A stretch of 12,113 bases of DNA from Deltaproteobacteria bacterium (GTDB lineage: Bacteria > Bdellovibrionota_C > UBA2361 > SZUA-149 > JADYYL01): the NCBI GenBank assembly GCA_020853655.1, contig JADYYL010000315.1, forward strand, positions 1 through 12,113, read 5' to 3'. Numbering within the stretch: the first letter of the stretch is position 1; every line of letters begins with the position of its first letter. The translations under genes were made by a program, and so were the position numbers. This document shows, piece after piece, positions 6,767 through 12,113 of the stretch. The notes beneath the pieces were generated by a model, which worked only from the letters and a program-made list of their open reading frames with translations, ran no database searches and had not been told where the DNA came from.

Positions 6767-6780
6767 CTTCCCCTCTCCTT
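6767..6780 (-). promoter_or_regulatory. csrA ribosome site with overlapping GGA motifs (possible autoregulation)
   Basis: The minus strand reads AAGGAGAGGGGAAG just before the csrA ATG. It contains two GGA triplets, one within the Shine-Dalgarno AAGGAG. CsrA dimers recognise A(N)GGA at or near ribosome sites, so autorepression is plausible. Neither GGA is in a clear hairpin loop, and any purine-rich ribosome site contains GGA, so the evidence is weak. Confidence 0.35.
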
Positions 6781-6870
6781 GGGTCGATCCTTAAAATTAA
6801 CTCGAAGCCATTTCCAGAACTCGCAGCTGCAAGAGATCCTCGCGGACTTCTGGAACGACCTCTATTGAGA

Positions 6871-6886
6871 TGCAAAACCGTCACCA
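6871..6886 (-). promoter_or_regulatory. Candidate sigma-54 promoter for csrA-fliW
   Basis: The minus strand reads TGGTGACGGTTTTGCA. It has the required GG and GC spaced by exactly 10 bases and a perfect TTGCA at -12; the -24 half keeps only TGG of TGGCACG. Transcription would start near 6859, giving a leader of about 97 bases. It lies downstream of the inserted repeat that separates csrA from flgL, so it could drive csrA-fliW independently. Confidence 0.45.
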
Positions 6887-6982
6887 AAAGCTCCGAAAGA
6901 GGTGTCGCCAAAAACGACGAGCGATATAGCCGCTCTCGCGGATTACGGAACAGTGGGACGCAGAGAACCTATGAACCGCAGG

Positions 6983-7315
6983 GAATAAGTCCCGCAAGTG
7001 GACGGTATAATGTTTAGTTTGGAGGCAAAAGGAGAATTTGCTTCAAGGGAGTTCAACCATCTTCCCTGCCCCCGGGCGCATGAGGGCGGATGAGCGCTCC
7101 TAGAGCGTGTTATGCACTTTTTCCCTGCTGCGAAGCTGATATCGGAAGCATCTGCGTCGTCGGGTTTGTCGCGAGTGTTCAACGGCCTTCAGGCCGCCTC
7201 CGCGCTCGCTCCGGCACCCTCCTCGCATCTGCTCCCGCTCTCAGCTTCTCGCGACGAGGAAAAAGTGCATAACACGCTCTAGTATCGAGCAAGACCTCCG
7301 TATGGGGACTTATTC
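6983..7315. repeat. Outer 11-bp inverted repeat, possible older IS or MITE remnant
   Basis: GAATAAGTCCC (6983-6993) recurs in reverse complement at 7305-7315, the right copy starting 8 bases after the flgL stop codon. On the minus strand the right copy reads GGAACCTCTGAATAAGTCCC, similar to the ends of some insertion sequences as I remember them. Inside the left end lie TATAAT (7006-7011), GGAGG (7021-7025) and a TTG-started frame of 21 codons (7038-7103) that stops at the TAG of the inner element's left end. That arrangement could be the broken 5' end of a transposase gene, but the short peptide is not recognisable. The repeats are seen; the IS origin is inference. Confidence 0.35.
7100..7282. 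mobile_element. MITE-like element with perfect 25-bp terminal inverted repeats
   Basis: The outermost 25 bases at 7100-7124 (beginning CTAGAGCGTGTTATGCAC) are an exact reverse complement of 7258-7282. The arms continue as imperfect inverted repeats (GAAGCTGA is shared, then about 70% similarity by eye) to a central CGGCCT-TC-AGGCCG hairpin at 7183-7196. The whole 183 bp can therefore fold into one long hairpin. There is no transposase. Each end carries CTAG. This may be a 4-bp target duplication of the YTAR type used by IS5-group elements, or just part of the repeat, since CTAG is its own complement. Ends beginning GAGCGTGT next to TA also recall IS5-family (IS427-like) termini. It would be mobilised in trans. 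It lies between flgL and csrA in their transcribed direction. Confidence 0.75.
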
Positions 7316-7324
7316 AGAGGTTCC

Positions 7325-8380
7325 CTAGAGGTAGTTCAGGAGCGAGAGGTTGTTGATCCGCGAGCCCGACGCGAGGAGCGCTTCGAAGCTGATCTGTAGG
7401 TTCGAGAACAACGTTGCCGCTTCGAACGGGTCGGCGTCCTGGATATTCGCTCGCGCCTCGTCCGTTTTGTCGATGACTTGAGTGATGATGTCGTTCGACT
7501 GACGCAATTGGTTCAGTCGACCTCCAAGGCTCGTTTGCTCGGTCAGGATTTGCTTGCGGGAAAATTCGAGTTCGTCGACGAGTCGAAGCAGATCATTTGT
7601 CTGCACATCGAAATCTGTGGGCTGCGTGTAGGCAGCTCCCGTTCCATCGGGCATTCCAACGGTGCCGGGAGAGTTATACGGCACGGGTGGATTCGTTCGA
7701 TACCCATCGAGAGCGCGCCCAAGCCGCTCGAGCGCCGCGATCGGTTGTTGCCAGAACGCACCGCTGGTCGTGGTGCGAACTCGCTCGAAATCGCTAATTT
7801 GCGTCTCGCGAGTGGTGCTCGTGCCGGACTCCTGATCCCATCCATAGCGGAACGACGCCGCTCCGGTCGAGGGCACGGTATATCCCGGGCCCTGATATCC
7901 GGCGACATAGGTCCCCGGTGGTGGGACGGGAAACTGATCAAACGGAGGATCGTCGTCGTCGTTCCCGCCGTAGATATAGACACCCTGAAACTGAGAGTTG
8001 GCCATGTTGACCATCTGGTCGCGCAGCGCGAATACTTCTTGAGCAAGGATTTGGCGCTCATCGACACCCAGACTCTCGCTCGCCGCCTGGTTCGCGAGCT
8101 CCTTGGCTCGAAGCACCATCTCCTGCGCCGAGGTCGTCACGACCTCCTGCTGTTCCAGAAAGCTCTGAGCGTAGCCAATCCGCTCCTTGTGCTCGGTCAA
8201 GCGAGTCACCGTTGTTTGGAAAAGTGCGATCGTTCCCGCGCGTCCTGGGTCATCGCTCGGCTTTTCGATCTCGAGGCCTGAAGCAACGCGTTTGCGTGCT
8301 TCTTCGAGATCGGCTCGACCGCGGTACATCTGCTCAACGAACGTTGAGACCTGTTGTTGATTGGTTACTCGCGCGACCAC
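7325..8380 (-). CDS. flgL: FlgL, flagellar hook-filament junction protein (HAP3)
   Basis: A 351-residue FlgL, the second junction protein between hook and flagellin filament, exported by the flagellar type III system. The flagellin-like N-terminal helical region is clear (ARKRVASGLEIEKPSDDPGR, 28-47), as is the conserved QFQGVYIYGG motif in the D0/D1 region. The C-terminal helix ends in SGSRINNLSLLNYL, again flagellin-like. It is somewhat longer than the E. coli protein (317), with a Pro/Gly-rich central insert (PVPPPGTYVAGYQGPGYTVP) likely in the exposed domain. The start is GTG at 8380, 11 bases after the flgK stop, with GGGGGA as ribosome site, so it is co-transcribed with flgK. No signal peptide, as expected for type III export. 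Confidence 0.93.
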   Translation of the reverse strand: MVARVTNQQQVSTFVEQMYRGRADLEEARKRVASGLEIEKPSDDPGRAGTIALFQTTVTRLTEHKERIGYAQSFLEQQEVVTTSAQEMVLRAKELANQAASESLGVDERQILAQEVFALRDQMVNMANSQFQGVYIYGGNDDDDPPFDQFPVPPPGTYVAGYQGPGYTVPSTGAASFRYGWDQESGTSTTRETQISDFERVRTTTSGAFWQQPIAALERLGRALDGYRTNPPVPYNSPGTVGMPDGTGAAYTQPTDFDVQTNDLLRLVDELEFSRKQILTEQTSLGGRLNQLRQSNDIITQVIDKTDEARANIQDADPFEAATLFSNLQISFEALLASGSRINNLSLLNYL

Positions 8381-8391
8381 GCTATCCCCCG

Positions 8392-10071
8392 TTAACTCAG
8401 AATACCGATAATCTCGTCGAGAAGTTCATCGCCGACACGAATCATCCGTGCCGACCCTTCAAATGCCTTTTGAAACAAGATCAGCTTCGCGAACTCTTCG
8501 TCGAGACTGACACCCGAAATCGAATTTTGGTATTCCTGGACCTGCGTTTCCTGGGCCCGGGCTGATTCGTATTCGGCGACCGCCGTGTTCCGCAAACTTC
8601 CAACATACGTGACGGTGTCGTTGTAGAGTCGCTCAAGCGTGGTTGTACCGGTGAATACTCCGACGTTGTAATTCACGGTTTGCTCGCGCAGCGCGCGAAG
8701 TCCGAGGTAGCCGGTGGACGTGGTGATGTTCGTCGCATCGCCAGAAGCCGTGACGATGACGCCAAGCAGCGCGGGATTCAGGTCTCGACCGGCCGCGAAC
8801 TCTTCAGGGGTCGCCACCCCCCATTCGAGGACGGAAGAGAAGTTTTCCAATCCACTGTTCGTGAGGTCGGTATTATCGGCGAGACCGAGTGTTCCCCCAG
8901 TGTCTGCAGCACCCGCGAATGAAAAGAGCCCGAAAGCCGCCGTCGGCGTATAGACACCCGAGGAGATATCAATCAGATCGAAAGAACTCGCCTGATGGTT
9001 GGGGTTACCGCCGTTTTCATCTGGACCCACAAAGGATTGGTTGAATCGAGTGAGGAGGTCGCGAGCGATCGCTTCAATTCGAGCGCCGAGCTGAACGAGA
9101 TCTCCATCGGTGTCGAACATCGACGTATCGGTGGCCGCCTGTATTCCGCGGAGCGAGAGGAGCCCGCCGAGTTCACCGCCACCCGCGGCGAGTGCATCGG
9201 TCAGATTGATCTGCGACTCGCCTGCCGAGGGATCGTAGTCGTAAACGATGAAGTTGAGCGGTCCACCGTCGAGGCCAGCAGGGTAGCCACCGACCGGTTG
9301 GAAGCTAGGCGACCCATCGAGCTCCAACGCATTTGATGCGGTCGAAGTGACCAGAGCGAAGCCGGAAGGCAGCGTGACATACACCGACCCATCGCTGTTC
9401 TCGACCGTTTGCACGGTCGTAATTTCGCTCATTTGGCGAAGAAGTTCATCCCGCTGATCCCGCAGCGCAAGGTTCTCCTGGCCGTTGGCCTCGGTTCCAC
9501 GAATCTTGATGTTTACGTCTGCGAGCTTGGAGGAGATCGTATTGAGGTTCTCTACGACGGCGCCGAGGCGGTTATCCGCCTGACGCTGGAGACCTGAAAT
9601 CTCTTCCGAGGCACTTCGAATCGTGAGCGTGAGTTGTCGACCCGCGTCGATGACGGCGGAACGAAGTGAGATGTCCGAGGGATTCGCGGCGAGGTCATCG
9701 AGCGCGCTAAAGAAATCCGAGAGCTCTCCCCCAATCGTCGGCAATGCGCCAGCGACACCGAAGAGGTTCTCTGCTCGAGCGAAGAATTCGTCCCGAACCT
9801 CTGCGCGCGACCGCTCGTTCATCTTGTCTCGAAGCTGTCCGTTGATGAACGAATCGACGATCCGAGTGACTTGTTGAACGGTCGCCCCGTTTCCGAACGC
9901 CGCATCGGCTTCGGTGGCGGGTTCGAGCGAGGCGATATCGACGCGACGGCGTGAGTAGCCCGGCGTGTTGACGTTCGCAATATTGTTCCCGATGACGCGG
10001 ATCGCTTGGCTCTGAACACCGAGAGACCGGCCGCTGATATCGAGAAGACTGTTGACGCCGTTGATTCCCAT
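8392..10071 (-). CDS. flgK: FlgK, flagellar hook-associated protein 1 (HAP1)
   Basis: A 559-residue FlgK, the first junction protein placed on the hook before FlgL and the filament; length is normal. The N-terminal rod/hook motif is intact (GNNIANVNTPGYSRRRVDI, 28-46). The C-terminal export and assembly block is also intact (SGVSLDEEFAKLILFQKAFE, then SARMIRVGDELLDEIIGILS, within 516-559). The middle is variable and Gly/Asp/Thr-rich, as is usual for the exposed domain. ATG at 10071 has AGGAC about 5 bases upstream and a strong sigma-54-like site 54-69 bases upstream. It is first of the flgK-flgL unit. The FlgN chaperone and FlgM genes that often precede flgK are not upstream; unrelated surface-protein genes are there instead. 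Confidence 0.95.
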   Translation of the reverse strand: MGINGVNSLLDISGRSLGVQSQAIRVIGNNIANVNTPGYSRRRVDIASLEPATEADAAFGNGATVQQVTRIVDSFINGQLRDKMNERSRAEVRDEFFARAENLFGVAGALPTIGGELSDFFSALDDLAANPSDISLRSAVIDAGRQLTLTIRSASEEISGLQRQADNRLGAVVENLNTISSKLADVNIKIRGTEANGQENLALRDQRDELLRQMSEITTVQTVENSDGSVYVTLPSGFALVTSTASNALELDGSPSFQPVGGYPAGLDGGPLNFIVYDYDPSAGESQINLTDALAAGGGELGGLLSLRGIQAATDTSMFDTDGDLVQLGARIEAIARDLLTRFNQSFVGPDENGGNPNHQASSFDLIDISSGVYTPTAAFGLFSFAGAADTGGTLGLADNTDLTNSGLENFSSVLEWGVATPEEFAAGRDLNPALLGVIVTASGDATNITTSTGYLGLRALREQTVNYNVGVFTGTTTLERLYNDTVTYVGSLRNTAVAEYESARAQETQVQEYQNSISGVSLDEEFAKLILFQKAFEGSARMIRVGDELLDEIIGILS

Positions 10072-10124
10072 CCCGTCCTGCTATGTGAAGCTCGAAACTC
10101 GGACACCACCCCACCCGGAGTAGG

Positions 10125-10140
10125 TGCAAGAGCCGTGCTA
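10125..10140 (-). promoter_or_regulatory. Sigma-54 (-24/-12) promoter for flgK-flgL
   Basis: The minus strand reads TAGCACGGCTCTTGCA, matching the consensus TGGCACG-N4-TTGCA at every fixed position except A for the first G of the -24 GG. Spacing is exact. Transcription would start near 10113, about 42 bases ahead of the flgK ATG. Sigma-54 control of middle flagellar genes by an NtrC-type activator is common in Proteobacteria. No activator gene or clear enhancer site is seen here. Confidence 0.6.
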
Positions 10141-10195
10141 GTCTGCATGGAGCGAAAGATGGAGCGTTTTAGAGGGGTTAGGTGAAGGGAGAACG

Positions 10196-10241
10196 AAAAT
10201 GCCCGGCCGAACCTGCCCGCGGGGGGTAGATTCGACCGGGC
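10196..10241 (-). terminator. Intrinsic terminator after the DUF5666 gene
   Basis: On the minus strand an 11-bp stem, GCCCGGTCGAA with TTCGGCCGGGC (one U-G pair), encloses a 19-base loop and is followed by ATTTTCG. It begins 14 bases after the stop codon of the DUF5666-type gene. It ends the three-gene surface-protein unit and insulates it from the flgK promoter about 56 bases downstream. Confidence 0.75.
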
Positions 10242-10255
10242 GCGGGTCGGGTCGA

Positions 10256-11125
10256 CTATCGCTTGCTCTTCGCGGTCGCTGCGAGGAACGGAGCGCCTGC
10301 GTTCAAGACTTCAACCGTGTCGTTCGCCTGCAGGTCGGGCAATCCGAGTTGGATGCCTGCTGTCGCGAGGTCGATATCGCACGCGCCTTTCTTTGCTCGC
10401 TCGCGTGTGGAGCCCTTCTTCGTCTCGAGCCGGTAGTCTACCTTGTATTCCGCGACGAGACCAAAGCGTCTGCTCTGCTCCATGTGATCCAAGGTCATTG
10501 AGCACGAGGCGAACGGAACTCCTGCCCTGCTCAGCGTAGCGATGAGTTCGAGCGCGGCAGCGACGGACTCGCTCGGAAGCGGTGGCACCGTGCTTGGGAT
10601 CGGGATGTGAACGGTGACCTTAAACTCATCCTTCACCTTCTTCTTCTCGCGCTCGACTTTGCGTTCCACAGAGCCGAAGGCATTCGTGACGACATTCGGG
10701 GCGTCAATGAAACGGCCTTTCAAGTTCATCTTACGCGGCAGGCCAGAGCTGCTCCCGCCGTTGGAACCTCCGTTACTTCCACCGTTGCTCCCACCCCCCG
10801 GATTGCTGCTCGAGCTGTCATTTTCCAACTCGATCTCACGCGCAACCAGAGCGCCGTTCACCGGGCTTCCCTCGACCTTCACGTAGTTCCCCACTGCGAA
10901 TGTCGAAGCCGGAACATGGCGTCCGACGAGATCTTCGAACTCTGTAGAGCTGTTGATCGCAAAAGTGACGGAGCTCACGGTCACCGACCCGCTCGAGAGT
11001 GCCGAGATCGTCCCTCGAACCTCGATCTCAGAACGATCGTCGCGGGCTTGCGCAGCATCCGGCATAAACCCGGAGCAAAGCCCCGTTCCCGCCGCGATAA
11101 GAAATCTCAGTGTTGTATTGTTCAT
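10256..11125 (-). CDS. Secreted protein with DUF5666-like domain
   Basis: A 289-residue exported protein. The start is ATG at 11125, with GGAG 8 bases upstream and a signal peptide directly after it (cleavage probably after AQA, residue 27). An in-frame ATG at 11161 would put 12 charged residues ahead of the signal. Residues about 33-100 read as a DUF5666 domain, a small OB-like beta module (EVRGTISALSSGSVTVSSV, VGNYVKVEGS, LVAREIELE) of unknown function, common in lipoproteins and periplasmic proteins. A Gly/Ser/Asn linker (104-128, repeated GGSN) joins it to an unrecognised C-terminal domain (about 129-289) with a basic stretch, KVEREKKKVKDEFKV. That domain has two cysteines (208 and 249) that may pair. 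It is last in the unit, 74 bases after the Asp-rich lipoprotein gene, and followed by a terminator. Domain call is from remembered family features. Confidence 0.78.
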   Translation of the reverse strand: MNNTTLRFLIAAGTGLCSGFMPDAAQARDDRSEIEVRGTISALSSGSVTVSSVTFAINSSTEFEDLVGRHVPASTFAVGNYVKVEGSPVNGALVAREIELENDSSSSNPGGGSNGGSNGGSNGGSSSGLPRKMNLKGRFIDAPNVVTNAFGSVERKVEREKKKVKDEFKVTVHIPIPSTVPPLPSESVAAALELIATLSRAGVPFASCSMTLDHMEQSRRFGLVAEYKVDYRLETKKGSTRERAKKGACDIDLATAGIQLGLPDLQANDTVEVLNAGAPFLAATAKSKR

Positions 11126-11199
11126 AACTTCTTCTCCTTCTCTATTCTCGTTACGTTTCAAAATCTTGCGAATCGTTGGTTGCTCTCAGGAGCGAGTGG

Positions 11200-11949
11200 C
11201 TAGTTTTTCCCGCTGTTGCCGCTTCCTTTGTTGTCATCGTCTTCGTCGCTGTCGTCGTCGTTGCCGCTCCCTTGATCCGGCGTTCCATCGTCGTCGGAGG
11301 AATCGTCTCCGTCATCATCATTCCCCCCTCCTTGATCGGGAGTTCCGTCATCGTCGGAGGAATCATCTCCGTCATCATCGTTCCCGCCGCCTTGATCGGG
11401 AGTTCCGTCGTCGTCGGACGAGCTGTCATTGTCATCGCGTCCCGAGCCCGAGTTGTCGTCATCGCGATCGTCGGAGTTGCCCGACCCGGAGTTGTCATCA
11501 TCGCGATCATCGTCGTCATCGGAGTTGCCGGACCCCGAGTTGTCATCATCTCGGTCATCGTCATCATCATCGCCATCTCGGCTACGGCGAGATTCCTTGA
11601 CGTCAATATTCCGGACGTTCCCAGATGACGAACTGCGATCAATCTCGAAATCAACTGCCACGACTGCGGCATCGGCTGGGATCTCCTTGATCGAGATGTC
11701 GACCACGAACCCGTCGCCTTCGAACCGGAAGGCGGGCTCGCCGTCGTTGGAAGAGGCGAGAACGAACGCCCCGTTCGCGTCTGAAACGCTGGCAGTGCCG
11801 TTGTCGAGCAATGTGACGCGAACTCCTGGAAGAGGAGCGCCGCCGTCGGTTGCAAGGACTCGCCCTTGATACTCAACGCCACCGGTTCCACGGGTTCCGC
11901 CTGAGCAGGCCGCGAGTGCTAATGTGAAAAGAAATATCAATCGTCGCAT
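11200..11949 (-). CDS. Asp-rich repeat lipoprotein with carboxypeptidase-regulatory-like domain
   Basis: A 249-residue lipoprotein with lipobox LAAC (Cys15) and Ser at +2, so likely outer-membrane or surface anchored. Residues about 24-105 form a CarboxypepD_reg/Ig-like beta-sandwich of the type found in surface and transport proteins (YQGRVLATDGGAPLPGVRVT, SVSDANGAFVLASS). From about 122 to the end the chain is extremely acidic, with roughly 55 Asp in the last 129 residues by my count. It is built from two repeat types. RDDDNSGSG occurs three times (133-141, 149-157, 162-170). A strict 20-residue unit, SSDDDGTPDQGGGNDDDGDD, occurs three times (177-236). The DDDGTPD core recalls calcium-binding thrombospondin type 3 repeats, without their full spacing. 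Start ATG at 11949 has AGGAC about 8 bases upstream. It follows the upstream gene by 18 bases. Calcium or cation binding is inference. Confidence 0.85.
   Translation of the reverse strand: MRRLIFLFTLALAACSGGTRGTGGVEYQGRVLATDGGAPLPGVRVTLLDNGTASVSDANGAFVLASSNDGEPAFRFEGDGFVVDISIKEIPADAAVVAVDFEIDRSSSSGNVRNIDVKESRRSRDGDDDDDDRDDDNSGSGNSDDDDDRDDDNSGSGNSDDRDDDNSGSGRDDNDSSSDDDGTPDQGGGNDDDGDDSSDDDGTPDQGGGNDDDGDDSSDDDGTPDQGSGNDDDSDEDDDNKGSGNSGKN
11242..11421 (-). repeat. Three tandem 60-bp repeats within the Asp-rich lipoprotein gene
   Basis: Each 60-bp unit encodes 20 residues beginning SSDDDGTPDQ. The first two units encode identical peptides; the third differs at three residues (GSG for GGG, and SDE at the end). 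Synonymous differences occur between copies (for example TCATCG for TCGTCG), so the array is not brand new. The in-frame unit length allows copy number to change without breaking the gene. Confidence 0.88.
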
Positions 11950-11967
11950 GTTGAGGTCCTGACGTAG

Positions 11968-12113
11968 TTACACTGCTTGTTTCGGGGTAACATCCACAAC
12001 GCTGAACGAACCAAATGCCACTCGGGCGGTCGGCTCATCCTTTTTCATTCGAAGCGAGCTTGCATCGGCATCGTACTGCTTGAGAAACGATTCGACTCGG
12101 CGATGAAACTTTG
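11968..12113 (-). CDS. C-terminal end of an unidentified gene (partial)
   Basis: An open frame enters from the right edge of the window and ends at TAA (11968-11970), giving 47 codons, including the stretch RRVESFLKQYDADASSLRMK and the ending FSVVDVTPKQAV. The lipoprotein start follows 18 bases after this stop, so it is probably the preceding gene of the same unit. The other two frames on this strand hit stop codons within the stretch. I do not recognise the peptide; the 5' part lies outside the window. Confidence 0.6.
   Translation of the reverse strand, partial: KFHRRVESFLKQYDADASSLRMKKDEPTARVAFGSFSVVDVTPKQAV

Noticed and set aside
7006..7011. TATAAT (+) as a functional promoter
   Set aside because: There is no acceptable -35 at 16-18 bases and no intact gene downstream on the plus strand; kept only as a possible relic of an IS promoter.
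7478..8281. 267-codon frame (+) antisense to flgL
   Set aside because: flgL on the other strand has clear family motifs throughout; the antisense frame is a codon-bias shadow.
11242..11421. 60-bp repeats considered as a CRISPR-like array
   Set aside because: Units are directly adjacent with no unique spacers and are in frame within a lipoprotein gene.
10953..11600. Arg/His-rich 215-codon frame (+)
   Set aside because: Antisense to the repeat region and to the DUF5666 gene start; extreme composition and no ribosome site.
11151..11891. 246-codon frame (-) and 146-215-codon frames (+) across the Asp-rich lipoprotein gene
   Set aside because: They are out-of-frame or antisense readings of GAC/GAT repeats, giving Met/Thr-, Arg/His- or Ser-rich nonsense; the lipobox and beta domain fix the real frame.

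Overview
The window looks like chromosomal DNA of a flagellated Gram-negative bacterium with moderate to high GC. The Gram-negative call rests on an LpxL/HtrB-type lipid A acyltransferase and two lipoproteins with lipoboxes. The motility call rests on flgK, flgL, csrA, fliW and a FapA (DUF342) gene. The order flgK-flgL-csrA-fliW, together with -24/-12 (sigma-54-like) sites ahead of flgK and csrA, suggests a deltaproteobacterial-type lineage in the broad sense. That placement is an inference; no rRNA or marker protein here settles it.

Layout. Bases 1-260 hold a perfect hairpin that resembles the right end of an IS200/IS605-type element, then a possible sigma-28 promoter. 304-2410 (+) carry fapA and a paired-CBS-domain gene, 4 bases apart. 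2533-3123 (+) encodes an unrecognised cysteine-containing secreted protein. 4787-3188 (-) is a two-gene unit: a DUF2959 lipoprotein, then the lysophospholipid/lipid A acyltransferase. 5012-5084 (-) is tRNA-Ala(CGC) with its own promoter. 5126-5963 shows no convincing gene, only a 16-bp tandem duplication.

The flagellar block reads leftward: flgK (10071-8392), flgL (8380-7325), a 562-base gap, csrA (6762-6436) and fliW (6434-5964). FlgK and FlgL are the hook-filament junction proteins. CsrA is the mRNA-binding repressor and FliW its protein antagonist, so this is a junction-plus-flagellin-control cassette. The gap holds a 183-bp MITE-like inverted repeat with perfect 25-bp ends, nested inside a second, shorter inverted repeat that starts 8 bases past the flgL stop codon. 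Downstream of it csrA has its own sigma-54-like site. The element may therefore have split an ancestral flgKL-csrA-fliW operon into two transcripts.

10256-12113 (-) holds the end of an unknown gene, an Asp-rich lipoprotein with exact 20-residue repeats, and a secreted DUF5666-type protein, closed by a clear intrinsic terminator. This small cell-surface cluster is the least familiar part of the window.
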